A stretch of DNA of 64,000 bases from Paracoccus lutimaris (lineage in GTDB: Bacteria; Pseudomonadota; Alphaproteobacteria; Rhodobacterales; Rhodobacteraceae): the NCBI RefSeq assembly GCF_003337565.1, contig NZ_QPJL01000002.1, forward strand, positions 186,001 through 250,000, written 5' to 3'. Numbering within the stretch: position 1 is the first letter of the stretch; each line of letters begins with the position of its first letter. The position numbers and the translations under genes were made by a program. Shown one piece after another: positions 8,855 to 19,057 of this stretch. Below the pieces are notes generated by a model. The model was not told the DNA's origin. It ran no database searches and saw only the letters and a program-made list of their open reading frames with translations.

Positions 8855-9723
8855 TCCAGCGGGATCACGTCCACCGCCTGCGTGCTGTCCTGTCCGCCTG
8901 CGGTGCGGATCGCGCCCTTGACCGGGGCGGCATCGGCATAGTCGCGGCCCATGGCGACGGTGATGTAATCCTCGCCCGCCCATTGCGCATTGGTGGGGTC
9001 GTATTCGACCCAGCCCTGAACCGGCCCGGCCCAGGCCATGACCCAGGCATGCATGGCATCGACCCCCTCCAGCCGGGGCTGGCCCGGTGGCGGATAGGTG
9101 CGCAGAAAGCCCGAGACATAGCCCGCCGGAATCCCCACCGCCCGCAGGCCCGCGACCATGATCTGGGTATAGTCCTGACAGACCCCGCGCCGGGCGGCAA
9201 AGGCCTCGGCCGGAGGGGTGGCGACATCGGTCGCCTCGGGGTCATAGGTCATCGTCTTGTGCAGCGCCTGCCCCACCGCTTCAATGGCGGCGCGGGCCGA
9301 GGCACCCGCAGGCAGCGCCTTGCGGGTGAATTCGGTGATCGCCGGCACCGGCGCGATGCGCGGTGAGGGCGCAAGGTAATGCTGCGGTGAGGCCGGTCCC
9401 GGATCGCAGGCCGCCGTCACCAGCCCCGGCAGATCGGTCAGCGGCGGCGACAGGTCGTCAACGGGCGCGGCGAAACGCTCGGCGCTGGCGGTCAGGCAAA
9501 AGGTGATCTGCTGCACCGGCTCGTGCCAGGCAATCGACGAGGTGGCATTGCCAAAGAAATCCCGCCCGTCGCGGCGTTCGTCCGGGGGCGGATCAATGGT
9601 CAAAAGCGCCGCCGTCACCCGCTGCGACGGCCCGTCCTGCGGCACCAGCCGCAGGATATTGCGCACATGGTCCGAAGCGGCCTGATAGCTGTAATCGATG
9701 GTCAGTAGGATATCGTAGCGCAT
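8851..9723 (-). CDS. Transglutaminase-like cysteine protease-fold protein
   Basis: This is a 290-aa protein with an N-terminal bacterial transglutaminase-associated beta domain (MRYDILLTIDYSYQAASDHVRNILRLVP) and a C-terminal transglutaminase core. The catalytic triad is visible as Cys in FAARRGVCQDYTQIMVAG, His in MHAWVMAW and Asp in VEYDPTN. It is the third gene of a minus-strand cluster, 4 bp after the ATP-grasp/alpha-E gene. In this family such proteins usually act as peptidases or amidases in the cytoplasm, not as crosslinkers. Its 3' end overlaps the convergent CDP-alcohol transferase gene by 4 bp. Confidence 0.9.
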   Translation of the reverse strand: MRYDILLTIDYSYQAASDHVRNILRLVPQDGPSQRVTAALLTIDPPPDERRDGRDFFGNATSSIAWHEPVQQITFCLTASAERFAAPVDDLSPPLTDLPGLVTAACDPGPASPQHYLAPSPRIAPVPAITEFTRKALPAGASARAAIEAVGQALHKTMTYDPEATDVATPPAEAFAARRGVCQDYTQIMVAGLRAVGIPAGYVSGFLRTYPPPGQPRLEGVDAMHAWVMAWAGPVQGWVEYDPTNAQWAGEDYITVAMGRDYADAAPVKGAIRTAGGQDSTQAVDVIPLD

Positions 9724-9727
9724 CGGC

Positions 9728-12118
9728 CTATCTCAGCAGCGTGGACTGGATCAGGTCGTAAGCCCGCGCCAGCCGGTCATGCATGTCGCACAGCCGCTCG
9801 GGCGGCAGGGCATCGGGATCGGCCACGCGCAGGTCGGTATCCAGCGTCAGCAAAAGCTGTTCCAGCGGCGAGGCGCGGCCATCGGTCCCGGCATGGGGCA
9901 GCCGCCCGACATGGTGGCGCATCTGCGCGATCTGATACAGCACCGCGCGCGGGTTGCGCGCGTCCAGCGCCAGCAGGTCCAGCACCGTCCCGCGCGAGGG
10001 GCCAAAGCGATAGCGGCGCTGATGGGTCAGCACGCTGTCGCCGACCTCGATGGCAATCTCCAGCATGCCGGGCGGGGCCTCGGGGGCGGTGAACTCGGAC
10101 AGCATCATCAGCGTGCCATCGGCGCGTTCCTGCGCCCGGCCCAGCAGCAGAAACCGCCAGCCGGCAAAGTGATACATGTTTTCATGCACCAGCCCGGAAA
10201 AGCCGGAAATCTTGCGCAGCAGCACCGACATGGCATGGGCGGCATCGTCGCCGGGCCGCACCCGCTGCGCCAGCCGGTCGGCGGTCTTGGCCAGATCGTT
10301 CAGCGCCGCCCAGCCATCTGGCGAAAAGCGGTCGCGCACCTTGGCCGCCGAGAACCGCGCCGAGGCGATCATCCCCAGCAGCGCCTCGGGGATAGGCTGG
10401 TCGACATCGATATCCTGCCGCGCCAGAAAATCAGCCAGCGCGGTCAGCCGGGCATCCTCGCGGTCGTCGGTTTCGGCCAGACGCAGGTGCCAGGCGCGCA
10501 GGACGCGGATCACGCCCTCGGTCCGGTCGCTGTAGCGGCCCAGCCAGTACAGGTTCTCGGCCGCGCGGGTGGGCAGGATGCCGGGCGCGGCGCGTTCGAA
10601 CCCACCCTTGACGACCAGCGTGTCGGGCTGCACCGGCTGCTGCGACATCACCCAGACATCCGCGACCGAGCCGCCGGCCTGCATCGCCAGCGCCGTGGTA
10701 TCGCCGCTTTTGCCAATGCGGGCATAGCCGCCGGGCATGAAGGTCCAGCCGCTGGCCGTGCGCGCGGCAAAGACGCGGATGGTCATCGGACGCGGCACCA
10801 GCCGCCCCTCGGACCAGGCGGGGGTGGTCGAAAGCGTCACCGCCTCTTGCCCGACCAGGCGGTTGCCATTGCGTTCGATCCAGTCGCCAAGGCCGCCCTG
10901 AAGCCCGTCCGCGCCGCCCAGAAACTGCCCGCCAAGCGCGGTATTGGCACCGATGGCAAAGGGCAGCGCCGGGTCCAGCGCCTCGCCGATCATCATGCGG
11001 TCGGCATGGGCGGCGACATGGGCGCGCTCGGCCGGCTGGCCGCACCACCATGTCGCGATATTGGGCAGGCGAAGGGCCTCGCCGGTCAGCCGCTCGCAGA
11101 TGCGGGGCAGAAAGGCCATGAAGGCGCGGGCCTCGATGACGCCCGATCCCAGCGCGTTGATCAGCGACAGGTTGCCCTGACGCAGCGCCTCGATCAGGCC
11201 GGGAGTGCCGATCTGCGAGCCCTCGTTCAGCTCCAGCGGGTCGGCGAATTCGCTGTCGATGCGCCGCCACAAAAGGCCCAGCGGCTCGACCCCGCTGACG
11301 GTGCGCACCATCACCTGACCGTCGCGGACGATCAGATCCTCGCCCTCCAGCAGGGTCATGCCCAGATAGCGGGCGATATAGGTATGTTCGTAATAGGTGT
11401 CGTTGTTCGGCCCCGGCGTCAGGATCGCCTTGCCGCGATCCCCGGCCAGCCCCTCCATCGCCTCGCGGAAGGCGCGAAAGAACCCGGCCAGCCGGTGGAC
11501 ATGGGCGCGCGGAAACGGCTCGGAAAAGATCCGCATCGTCGCCATGCGGTTTTCCAGCGCGAAACCCGACCCCGAGGGCGCCTGCGCCCGGTCGCCCAGA
11601 ACCAGAAACGAGCCATCGGGCGAGCGGCCGATCTCAAAGGCCAGATGATGCAGCCAATGCCCCGAGCGCGGCTGCACCCCGACCAAGGGCCGCAGCCATT
11701 GCGGATTGCCGGCCACCAGCTCGGCCGGCAGATGGCCGTCGCGGACCAGCTGGCCGGGGCCGTAAAGATCGGCCATGACCATTTCCAGCAATTCCGCCCG
11801 CTGCGTGAGCCCATCGCAGATCGCCGCCCATTCCTGTTCCGGGATCAGGACCGGCACATGGCTAAGCGGCCATTCGCGGTCCTGCGCCGGCCCGCCCGAA
11901 TAAAAGCGGAAATAGACGCCCGCATCGCGCAGATATTGCTCGCCCCGGGCGAAACGGATCTCGACCTCGTCCGGGGTCAGGGCGGCAAGCTGGGCGATAA
12001 AGGCCGACCAGACCGGCCGCATCCGGCCCTGCGCGTCGAAAAGCTCGTCCGCGATGCCGGGTTGCGGCGCGTAACCCCGCAGAATCGCGGGGCTTATGGG
12101 CGGGGCATCAGAGTTCAT
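9728..12118 (-). CDS. Circularly permuted ATP-grasp / alpha-E domain fusion protein
   Basis: The 796-aa protein fuses a circularly permuted type 2 ATP-grasp domain (about residues 75-470; GPNNDTYYEHTYIARYLGMTLLEGEDLIVRDG is the characteristic nucleotide/metal-binding stretch) to an alpha-E helical domain (about residues 490-790, starting ARAAENLYWLGRYSDRTEGVIRVLRAW). ATP-grasp enzymes of this type are predicted amide-bond ligases. The gene lies between two transglutaminase genes, a neighbourhood conserved in many bacteria and predicted from comparative genomics to build and cleave a peptide tag or small peptide. The substrate is unknown. In many genomes the two domains are separate genes, so this is the fused form. 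Confidence 0.9.
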   Translation of the reverse strand: MNSDAPPISPAILRGYAPQPGIADELFDAQGRMRPVWSAFIAQLAALTPDEVEIRFARGEQYLRDAGVYFRFYSGGPAQDREWPLSHVPVLIPEQEWAAICDGLTQRAELLEMVMADLYGPGQLVRDGHLPAELVAGNPQWLRPLVGVQPRSGHWLHHLAFEIGRSPDGSFLVLGDRAQAPSGSGFALENRMATMRIFSEPFPRAHVHRLAGFFRAFREAMEGLAGDRGKAILTPGPNNDTYYEHTYIARYLGMTLLEGEDLIVRDGQVMVRTVSGVEPLGLLWRRIDSEFADPLELNEGSQIGTPGLIEALRQGNLSLINALGSGVIEARAFMAFLPRICERLTGEALRLPNIATWWCGQPAERAHVAAHADRMMIGEALDPALPFAIGANTALGGQFLGGADGLQGGLGDWIERNGNRLVGQEAVTLSTTPAWSEGRLVPRPMTIRVFAARTASGWTFMPGGYARIGKSGDTTALAMQAGGSVADVWVMSQQPVQPDTLVVKGGFERAAPGILPTRAAENLYWLGRYSDRTEGVIRVLRAWHLRLAETDDREDARLTALADFLARQDIDVDQPIPEALLGMIASARFSAAKVRDRFSPDGWAALNDLAKTADRLAQRVRPGDDAAHAMSVLLRKISGFSGLVHENMYHFAGWRFLLLGRAQERADGTLMMLSEFTAPEAPPGMLEIAIEVGDSVLTHQRRYRFGPSRGTVLDLLALDARNPRAVLYQIAQMRHHVGRLPHAGTDGRASPLEQLLLTLDTDLRVADPDALPPERLCDMHDRLARAYDLIQSTLLR

Positions 12119-12125
12119 GCCCGGG

Positions 12126-15100
12126 TTATATCCATGGCGCCCGCCGCAGGTCGAGGGTCATCGGAAATTCCGGGTTCGGCGCCTCGCGCGCGGGGGCGTA
12201 AGAGCCGGGGCGGTGGCCATGGGCCTGAAACCGGGCCAGACGCCGGGCTTCGGCCTCATAACCGTTGACGGGAAAGGTGTCGTAATTGCGCCCGCCGGGA
12301 TGAGCGACGTGATAGACGCAGCCGCCGATCGCGCGCCCGGTCCAGTCGTCATAGATGTCAAAAGTCAGCGGCGCGTTCACCGGCAGCACCGGATGCAGCG
12401 CCGCCGCCGGTTGCCACGCCTTGAAGCGCACGCCGCCGACGCTTTCGCCGCTGGTCTCGGTCCGGGTCAGCGGCACCGGGCGGTCATTGCAGATGATGCG
12501 ATAGCGGTCCTGGCTTAGCGAGGTCATGCGCACCTGTAGCCGCTCGACCGAGCTGTCGGTATAGCGCACCGTGCCGCCGATGGCGCCGGTTTCGCCAAGG
12601 ACGTGCCACGGCTCCAGCGCCTGACGCAGTTCCAGATGCACGCCCTCGACCTCGACCTGACCGCAGAAGGGGAAACGGAACTCGGACTGGGCCTGATACC
12701 AGACCGGGTCCAGCCGGAAGCCATGCAGCGCCAGATCATCGAGCAGCGACAGGAAATCCTGCCAGATGAAATGCGGCAGCATGAAGCGGTCATGCAGCAC
12801 GGTCCCCCAGCGGACCGGCTTGCCCCGCACCGGCGCCTTTGAGCAGCGCGCGATAATGGCGCGGATCAGCAATTGCTGGGCAAGGTTCATGCGCGGATGC
12901 GGTGGCATTTCAAAGCCGCGGAACTCGACCAGCCCCAGCCGCCCGGTCGGGCCATCGGGCGAATAAAGCTTGTCGATGCAGATTTCGGCGCGGTGGGTAT
13001 TGCCGGTGACGTCGATCAGGATATTGCGCAACAGCCGGTCCACCAGCCATGGCGGCGGCAGCGGCCCGCCGTTCTGCGGATCGCCGATCTGGTCCAGCGC
13101 GATTTCCAGCTCATAAAGGCCGTCATGGCGGGCCTCGTCGATGCGCGGCGCCTGCGAGGTCGGGCCGATGAACAGCCCAGAAAACAGATAGCTCAGCGAC
13201 GGGTGCCGCTGCCAGATCAGGATCAGCGATTTCAGCAGATCGGGGCGGCGCAGGAAGGGGCTGTCGGCCATGGTCGCGCCGCCGACGACGACATGGTTGC
13301 CGCCGCCGGTGCCGGTATGGCGGCCGTCGATCATGAACTTGTCGGCGCCAAGGCGGCAGTTCCGGGCCTCGTCATAGATCGCCTCGGTGGTGGCCACGCA
13401 ATCGTCCCAGCTATGGGCGGGGTGGATGTTCACCTCGATCACGCCGGGATCGGGGGCGACGCGGATCACGTTCAGGCGCGGATCATGGGGCGGCGCGTAG
13501 CCCTCGATATGGATGGGCAGGCCAAGATCGGCGGCGGCCGCCTCGGCGGTGGCCAGCAGTTCCAGATATTCCTCAAGCGTTTCGCAGGGCGGCATGAACA
13601 GGCACAGCCGGCCGTCGCGCGGCTCGATGGCGATGGCGGTGCGCACGATGCCCTGCGCCGGATCGACGCCGTCCTGCGCCACCATGCGCTGGCGGTTGGA
13701 TGTCTCGGGCTTGATCTCGCCGCTTTGGGCATGCCCTTCGCTGACGGCGGGGGTCATCGCGGCCTGCTCGGCCTCTTCGGCCGCCAGACGGTCGATTTCG
13801 GCCTGAACCTCGGCGCGGCGGGTGCTGAGGCCGGCATGGAAATCCGGCAAGGGTCCGACCGGGATCGAGGTATCGGCCACATAGCTATAGGGGTATTGCG
13901 CCGGCGGGATATAGGGCAGCCCGGCCAGCGGCAGGCGATAGCCTACCGGGCTGTCGCCGGGGATCAGGAACAGATGCCCGCGCCGGGGCTTCCACATTTC
14001 CGAGCGCCAGCGCGGCGCACTGGCCTTGGACTGCCAGCGTTGCAGGGGCAGCACAAAGCCCGAAGGCTCGGTCAGCCCGCGCGAAAACACCCGGGCAAAG
14101 CGCGAGCGTTCCTCGGGGTCTTTCAGCTTGGAGTTTTCCGGCGAGACATTGGGGGGCAGGTTCGCCTCTTTCAGGATCCATTCGGCGGGATCCTCATAGG
14201 CGGGCTGGGCATGCTCGGCGGTGATGCCCAGTTTCTCGGCGAATGTCGCCATGAAATCATGGGCCTGACTGGCGCCCGAGCCGTAATCTTGCGCCTCGCG
14301 CGCGACCAGATCGGGGTTTTTCCAGACCGGCAGACCGTCATGGCGCCAGTATAGCGAAAAGGTCCAGCGCGGCAGGCTTTCGCCCGGATACCACTTGCCC
14401 TGCCCGTAATGCAGGAAGCCGCCGGGCGCGAAACGGTCGCGCAACCGCCGGATCAGCTTGTCGGCCAGATCGCGTTTCATCGGACCGACGGCATCGGTAT
14501 TCCATTCCGGCGCCTCGAAATCGTCGATGGACACGAAGGTCGGCTCGCCGCCCATGGTCAGGCGCACGTCGCCCTGTGCCAGTTCCTCGTCAACCTTGTG
14601 ACCCAGCGCGTTCAGCTCGGCCCAGGCCTCGTCGCTGAAGGGCTTGGTGATGCGCGGATGTTCGGCCACGCGGCGCACCTGCATGTCGAAATCGAACTCG
14701 ACCTCGGGCGCGCCGGCGCTGCTGAAGCCGCCCGAAATCGGCGCGGCATTGCGGTAATGCGGGGTCGCGGCCAGCGGGATATGGCTTTCCCCGGTCAAAA
14801 GGCCCGAAGTCGGATCCAGACCGATCCAGCCCGCGCCGGGGACATAGACTTCGACCCAGGCATGCAGGTCGGTGAAATCGACCTCGGTCCCCGAGGGGCC
14901 GTCGAGCGATTTCACATCCGGCGCAAGCTGGATCAGGTAGCCCGAGACGAACCGTGCCGCCAGCCCCAGATGCCGCAGCGCCTGCACCAGAAGCCAGCTT
15001 GAATCGCGGCACGAGCCGGACTTGATCCCCAGGGTTTCCTCGGGCGTCTGGACGCCGGGCTCCATGCGGATGGTGTAATTGACCGCGCCATTCACCTGCG

Positions 15101-15548
15101 CGTTCAGCGCCACAAGGAAATCGACGATACGGACGCGCTCACGCGGGACGCTGGCCAGAAACGCGGCCAGATGCGGGCCGGCGGGCTCGGGCGTGCGATA
15201 GATGACCAGATCGTCATGCAGGTCGGCCGGATAGTCAAAGGGCCAGTATTCGGCGCTTTCCTCGACGAAGAAATCAAAGGGGTTATAGACCGACATGTCG
15301 GCGACCAGATCGACCTCGATCTTGAATTCGGTCACCGGCTCGGGGAACACGAACCGCGCCAGCCAGTTGCCGTAAGGGTCCTGCTGGTGGTTCACGAAAT
15401 GCCCGCCGGGCGAGACCTTCAGGCTGTGCGACAGCACCTTGGTGCGCGATTGCGGCGCCGGGCGCAGGCGGATGATCTGCGGCCCCAGCGTGACGGGGCG
15501 GTCATAGCGGTAATGGGTAAGGTGATGAATACTGGCATGAATCGCCAT
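12126..15548 (-). CDS. Transglutaminase-DUF2126 protein
   Basis: The 1,140-aa protein is normal length for the family. Residues 1-85 form the beta-rich transglutaminase N-domain, residues about 160-260 the transglutaminase core (Cys in [21 protein letters not shown], His in [12 protein letters not shown], Asp in IGLDPTSG), and the remainder is DUF2126, containing [16 protein letters not shown] and [24 protein letters not shown]2126 is related to amidoligase/glutamine-synthetase-like folds, so ligase and peptidase activities may be combined. It is the first gene of the minus-strand cluster, 7 bp before the ATP-grasp gene. A leader of about 200 bp separates it from nrsF. Confidence 0.93.
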   Translation of the reverse strand: MAIHASIHHLTHYRYDRPVTLGPQIIRLRPAPQSRTKVLSHSLKVSPGGHFVNHQQDPYGNWLARFVFPEPVTEFKIEVDLVADMSVYNPFDFFVEESAEYWPFDYPADLHDDLVIYRTPEPAGPHLAAFLASVPRERVRIVDFLVALNAQVNGAVNYTIRMEPGVQTPEETLGIKSGSCRDSSWLLVQALRHLGLAARFVSGYLIQLAPDVKSLDGPSGTEVDFTDLHAWVEVYVPGAGWIGLDPTSGLLTGESHIPLAATPHYRNAAPISGGFSSAGAPEVEFDFDMQVRRVAEHPRITKPFSDEAWAELNALGHKVDEELAQGDVRLTMGGEPTFVSIDDFEAPEWNTDAVGPMKRDLADKLIRRLRDRFAPGGFLHYGQGKWYPGESLPRWTFSLYWRHDGLPVWKNPDLVAREAQDYGSGASQAHDFMATFAEKLGITAEHAQPAYEDPAEWILKEANLPPNVSPENSKLKDPEERSRFARVFSRGLTEPSGFVLPLQRWQSKASAPRWRSEMWKPRRGHLFLIPGDSPVGYRLPLAGLPYIPPAQYPYSYVADTSIPVGPLPDFHAGLSTRRAEVQAEIDRLAAEEAEQAAMTPAVSEGHAQSGEIKPETSNRQRMVAQDGVDPAQGIVRTAIAIEPRDGRLCLFMPPCETLEEYLELLATAEAAAADLGLPIHIEGYAPPHDPRLNVIRVAPDPGVIEVNIHPAHSWDDCVATTEAIYDEARNCRLGADKFMIDGRHTGTGGGNHVVVGGATMADSPFLRRPDLLKSLILIWQRHPSLSYLFSGLFIGPTSQAPRIDEARHDGLYELEIALDQIGDPQNGGPLPPPWLVDRLLRNILIDVTGNTHRAEICIDKLYSPDGPTGRLGLVEFRGFEMPPHPRMNLAQQLLIRAIIARCSKAPVRGKPVRWGTVLHDRFMLPHFIWQDFLSLLDDLALHGFRLDPVWYQAQSEFRFPFCGQVEVEGVHLELRQALEPWHVLGETGAIGGTVRYTDSSVERLQVRMTSLSQDRYRIICNDRPVPLTRTETSGESVGGVRFKAWQPAAALHPVLPVNAPLTFDIYDDWTGRAIGGCVYHVAHPGGRNYDTFPVNGYEAEARRLARFQAHGHRPGSYAPAREAPNPEFPMTLDLRRAPWI

Positions 15549-15753
15549 GACTGGTCCCCCGGATGATCACTATCCTGCGCGCCGGAGCCAGGACCGCACG
15601 ACAAGGGCCGCAGCCCGTCCGGAATAGGGCGGTGCAATCCCTGTCGCGCGAAAGCAGCCTGCCCCCTGCCCGGTTCACTCTAGGCGGAAAATCCGCGCAA
15701 ACAAGCGGCTGCGGCAAGGTGCCGGACGGCTGGCAGGAAGGGGATGGCACGCG

Positions 15754-16386
15754 TTACCAGCGCAGGCGTCGGGCGCCCAGCCATGCGCCCGCGATCATGG
15801 TCAGGGCGACGGCCGTGCCATACCAGGTGACATAGAACAGCGGATTGTCCTGCAGGCAGAAGAAGGAATATCCCGCCGCCGCGCCCGCGCCCGCGACCAG
15901 CCCCGCCAGCGCCCCGGTCAGCATGGGTCGCGTCGGCGCAGCCTGCGCCGCCAGCCACAGCGCCAGCCACAGCGGCAGCGCCGCGATCACCAGGATCAGC
16001 CCGACGCATTCGACGATGGCAAAGGGGGTGAACTGGGCGAAGCGCGCCGCGCCCGGCAAGGTGGCAAAGCCAAAGCCCCACAAACCCGCCGCCACCGCCA
16101 GCGGCAGGGCAAGGCGCAGCGGATGGCTGATCCGCCCCTCGGGGTAGAACAGCGCCACAAGCGCCGGCAGGGCGATCAGGCTCGTCAGCACCGGCAGCAG
16201 GGTCTTGGCGGCGATCAGCGGCTGCATCAGCAGCGCGGACAGCCCGTCGCGCGGCCCGGCGACGGCCAGAAACAGCGCCGCCGCCGCCGCCATCGCCGAC
16301 AGCAGCGCCAGCACCTGTTGCCCGCTGCGCAAAGGCAGCGCGGTGGGCTGGCCGGCCAGCGTTGTGATCAGCTCGTCGGTCTTCAT
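15754..16386 (-). CDS. nrsF: NrsF-family membrane anti-sigma factor (DUF1109)
   Basis: This is a 210-aa protein with a short cytoplasmic N-terminus (MKTDELITTLAGQ) and six hydrophobic helices, the usual NrsF/DUF1109 architecture. In Caulobacter, NrsF holds the ECF sigma factor SigF inactive at the membrane until metal stress. A periplasmic-side cysteine is visible in CVGLILVI and another in FFCLQDN; a cysteine pair is needed for sensing in the characterised protein. The gene overlaps sigF by 4 bp (ATGA), giving equimolar sigma and anti-sigma. Expression is probably from the sigF promoter at 16938-16963. Confidence 0.88.
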   Translation of the reverse strand: MKTDELITTLAGQPTALPLRSGQQVLALLSAMAAAAALFLAVAGPRDGLSALLMQPLIAAKTLLPVLTSLIALPALVALFYPEGRISHPLRLALPLAVAAGLWGFGFATLPGAARFAQFTPFAIVECVGLILVIAALPLWLALWLAAQAAPTRPMLTGALAGLVAGAGAAAGYSFFCLQDNPLFYVTWYGTAVALTMIAGAWLGARRLRW

Positions 16387-16925
16387 CCTTGATCCCCTTT
16401 CACGATCCGCATCATGCGCTGCATCGCCCGATGCAGGGCCACGCGGACCGCGCCTTCGCTCATCTCCAGGCGCTGGCCGACCTCGGCCGCGCTTTCCCCT
16501 TCCAGGTTCATCGCGCGCACGATGGCGGCCGAGCGCGCATCCAGCCGCCCCAGCAGCACCGCGCTGTCGCGCGCGGCGCTGGCGTCATGCATTGGCGCCG
16601 CAAGTTCGGCCCGCAGATCCTCGATCGGCAGGTGGATGGCCGCGCCGCGCCTGCGGAACGCATCCGCCAGCTTGTAGCGCGCGATGGCGTAAAGCCACGG
16701 CAGCAAGGGCGCATCCGCGCGCCAGGTCTGGCGCTTGAGATGGATGGCCAGCAGCACCTCTTGCACGACATCCTCATGCGAGGCGGCATCAAGCGCCCGG
16801 CCGCGCGCGCGCACCAGACCGCGCAGGACAGGCGTGATCGCATGCAGGAACAGGGCATAGGCCTGCCCATCCCCCGCATTCGCCGCCCTCAGCAGCGCCG
16901 CCCATTCGGTTTCGCGATCCGTCAT
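16383..16925 (-). CDS. sigF: ECF RNA polymerase sigma factor SigF
   Basis: This 180-aa ECF sigma factor has region 2 (LVRARGRALDAASHEDVVQEVLLAIHLKRQTW) and region 4 (LLGRLDARSAAIVRAMNLEGESAAEVGQRLEMSEGAVRVALHRAMQRM) clearly visible. The start at 16925 (MTDRETEWAALL) follows a GGCAGG and is favoured because upstream sequence is promoter. It is the partner of NrsF. A match to the expected SigF promoter lies just upstream, so autoregulation is likely. The target is the divergent bufferin operon. The Caulobacter homologue responds to chromate, cadmium and copper-type stress. Confidence 0.9.
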   Translation of the reverse strand: MTDRETEWAALLRAANAGDGQAYALFLHAITPVLRGLVRARGRALDAASHEDVVQEVLLAIHLKRQTWRADAPLLPWLYAIARYKLADAFRRRGAAIHLPIEDLRAELAAPMHDASAARDSAVLLGRLDARSAAIVRAMNLEGESAAEVGQRLEMSEGAVRVALHRAMQRMMRIVKGDQG

Positions 16926-16937
16926 CCTGCCGGTCCA

Positions 16938-16963
16938 TTCGCATGCGCTTGCACCGACGTTAC
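16938..16963 (-). promoter_or_regulatory. SigF-type promoter of sigF-nrsF
   Basis: On the minus strand GTAACG (16963-16958) and CGAA (16941-16938) are separated by exactly 16 nt. This matches the ECF pattern GTAAC-N16-CGAA and the divergent bufA1 promoter. The downstream GCGAATGGACC is identical in both promoters. The start codon lies 12 nt after CGAA, so the leader would be very short. Confidence 0.7.
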
Positions 16964-17010
16964 AGCGCATCGCGAAAAAAATCTGTGCGAACACGCCTGC
17001 GTGAGCGCCT

Positions 17011-17036
17011 GTAACCCCGGCCCGGCCCGGCGCGAA
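17011..17036 (+). promoter_or_regulatory. SigF-type promoter of the bufferin operon
   Basis: GTAACC (17011-17016) and CGAA (17033-17036) are separated by exactly 16 nt, 53 bp before the bufA1 start. It mirrors the sigF promoter on the other strand, with the same GCGAATGGACC -10 context. Confidence 0.78.
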
Positions 17037-17089
17037 TGGACCCTCCGAGGACCGCAAGACGGCCTTATCGCGACATATAGGAGAATGCG

Positions 17090-17383
17090 ATGTCCACCTT
17101 TGACAAGAGCCTGAAACTGACCGCCGCCCTGACCACCGCGCTGTCGCTGGCCGCTGCCGCCCATGCCGATGACATGAAAAAGCCGGGCGATGTCGCGATG
17201 GAGAAATGCTACGGCGTCGCCATGGCCGGCAAGAACGACTGCGCCGCCGGGCCGGGCACGACCTGCGCCGGCACCTCGACCATGGATTATCAGGGCGACG
17301 CCTGGAAATACGTCCCCGCCGGCACCTGCACCACGATCAAGACGCCCAAGGGCATGGGCTCGCTGGAACCGGTCAAGATGTAA
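17090..17383 (+). CDS. bufA1: Bufferin BufA1 (DUF2282 copper-stress RiPP precursor)
   Basis: The 97-aa protein has a signal peptide ([18 protein letters not shown]) and a cysteine-containing mature part with four cysteines (C40, C51, C59, C80) in the DUF2282 layout [14 protein letters not shown]. Bufferins are secreted copper-binding modified peptides; cysteines are converted by the DUF692 enzyme to thiooxazole-type groups, and the product buffers copper in the periplasm. An AGGAGA lies about 5 bp before the ATG. It is the first gene of a bufA1-bufB-bufC-doxX operon next to sigF-nrsF, as in Caulobacter. Modification of individual cysteines cannot be seen from sequence. Confidence 0.88.
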   Translation: MSTFDKSLKLTAALTTALSLAAAAHADDMKKPGDVAMEKCYGVAMAGKNDCAAGPGTTCAGTSTMDYQGDAWKYVPAGTCTTIKTPKGMGSLEPVKM

Positions 17384-17442
17384 CGTCCCGGCCGGGCCCT
17401 TCGCCGGGGTCCGGCCCTTTCCTCACAAGGAGGCATCTTCCG

Positions 17443-18297
17443 ATGACTGTGCTACCCGCCGCGCCGGGCCTTGGCTTCAAGCCCGAGCATTTCCCCGCCA
17501 TCCGCGAAACCCGCCCCGAACTGGGTTTCTTTGAAATCCATGCCGAGAATTACATGGGCGCGGGCGGTCCGCCGCACCGGCAACTGACCGCGCTGCGGCA
17601 GGATTACGCGATCTCGCTGCATGGGGTCGGGCTGTCCATCGGCGGTCCCGGCCGGCTGGATGCCGACCATCTGGCGCGGCTGCGCGCGCTGGTCGACCGC
17701 TATCAGCCCGAAAGCTTTTCCGAGCATCTGGCATGGTCAAGCCATGGCGCGGAATATCTGAACGACCTGCTTCCCCTGCCCTATACGCCCGAGACGCTGA
17801 ACATCGTCTGCGACCATATCGACGAGGTGCAGGACCGGCTGGGGCGGCGGATGCTGCTGGAAAACCCCGCAACCTATGTCCTGTTTCAGCAATCCACCCT
17901 GACCGAGACCGATTTCCTGACCCAGATCGCCCGCCGCACCGGCTGCGGCCTGCTTCTGGACATCAACAATGTCTTTGTCTCGACCACCAATCACCGCACC
18001 GATGCTCGCGCCTATCTGGCGGATTTTCCGCTGGACAAGGTGGGCGAGATCCATCTGGGCGGCCATGCCGAGGAGGAGTTACCCTCGGGCCCGCTGTTGA
18101 TCGACGATCATGGCAGCCCGGTCGCCGATCCCGTCTGGGTGCTTTACGCCGAAACCGTCGCCCGCACCGGCGCGCTGCCCACGCTGATCGAATGGGACAA
18201 TGACGTGCCGCCCTTTGCCGAGTTACTGGCCGAGGCGCGCCGCGCCGCCGGCATCCTCGACGGCGTGAACGGAGGCTGCCTTGCCCGCGCATGCTGA
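17443..18297 (+). CDS. bufB: DUF692 multinuclear iron oxidase BufB
   Basis: BufB is an MbnB-like TIM-barrel enzyme (DUF692) that binds two or three iron atoms and oxidises cysteines of the bufferin precursor. The start at 17443 has a strong AAGGAGG site; upstream in-frame codons were rejected. Metal-ligand-type residues appear in [61 protein letters not shown] and [11 protein letters not shown]. The length of 284 aa is typical. It overlaps bufC by 17 bp. BufC is expected to act as its precursor-binding partner. Confidence 0.93.
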   Translation: MTVLPAAPGLGFKPEHFPAIRETRPELGFFEIHAENYMGAGGPPHRQLTALRQDYAISLHGVGLSIGGPGRLDADHLARLRALVDRYQPESFSEHLAWSSHGAEYLNDLLPLPYTPETLNIVCDHIDEVQDRLGRRMLLENPATYVLFQQSTLTETDFLTQIARRTGCGLLLDINNVFVSTTNHRTDARAYLADFPLDKVGEIHLGGHAEEELPSGPLLIDDHGSPVADPVWVLYAETVARTGALPTLIEWDNDVPPFAELLAEARRAAGILDGVNGGCLARAC

Positions 18298-19057
18298 GCT
18301 GACCGCGGCGTTTCGCAGCGCCCTCGCCTCGGACGCGCTGCCGCCGGGCGTCACCGCCCGCGACCCGACCGAGACCGTCCGCCGCTTTGCCGTCTATCGC
18401 AACAATGTGGCCCATAGCCTGGCCCGGGCGCTGGCCGCACGCTTTCCGGTGATCGAACGGCTGCTGGGGGCGCAGTTCTTTGCCGCATTGGCGCGGGAAT
18501 TCCTGACCGCGCATCCGCCCGTCTCGCCGATGCTGTTTCGCTGGGGCGAGGCATTTCCCGGCTTTCTGCATAGTTTTCCGCCGCTGGCCGATTACCCCTA
18601 TCTGCCGGATGTGGCGCGGCTGGAATGGCTGCGCGGCGAGGCTTATCACGCCCCCGACGCATCCGCCGCCGGTCCCGCGCAACTGGCGCAGGCCGCGCAG
18701 GAACCCGCCGCGCGGGGGGCGCGGCTGCACCCCTCGGTGCGGATCCTGCAGGCGGATTACGCGGCCCTCACCATCTGGCAGGCCAACCAGCCCGAGGCAG
18801 TGCCCCCGGCCGAACTGGATGCCGGCATCCCCGAAAGCGTGCTGATCCTGCGCGACGCGGCCGATCAGGTGCGGGTTCTGCCGCTGCGCACCGGTGATCC
18901 GGCCTTTCTGCAGGCGCTGATGCATGGCGCCACGCTGCTCGCCGCCGCCGAGGCCGCGCTGCGCCACCAGCCGGGCCATGATCCCGGCCCGCTGCTGCTG
19001 ACGCTGGCGCAGGCCGGCGCCATCACCGCATTCCCGTATGGAAAGACACCGCAATGA
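18281..19057 (+). CDS. bufC: DUF2063 bufferin partner protein BufC
   Basis: BufC is the DUF2063 protein that binds the precursor peptide and works with the DUF692 enzyme, as MbnC does with MbnB. The 258-aa protein starts at TTG 18281, with GGAGG 5 bp upstream, inside the bufB 3' end. The N-terminal [11 protein letters not shown] and [46 protein letters not shown] stretch is the DUF2063 core. No ATG gives a full N-terminus, so the TTG start is chosen. It overlaps doxX by ATGA. Confidence 0.9.
   Translation: MPAHAELTAAFRSALASDALPPGVTARDPTETVRRFAVYRNNVAHSLARALAARFPVIERLLGAQFFAALAREFLTAHPPVSPMLFRWGEAFPGFLHSFPPLADYPYLPDVARLEWLRGEAYHAPDASAAGPAQLAQAAQEPAARGARLHPSVRILQADYAALTIWQANQPEAVPPAELDAGIPESVLILRDAADQVRVLPLRTGDPAFLQALMHGATLLAAAEAALRHQPGHDPGPLLLTLAQAGAITAFPYGKTPQ

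Noticed and set aside
17384-17442. GC-rich hairpin between bufA1 and bufB as an attenuator
   Set aside because: Only about 5 perfect base pairs form, with no T-tract, so the folding is not convincing.
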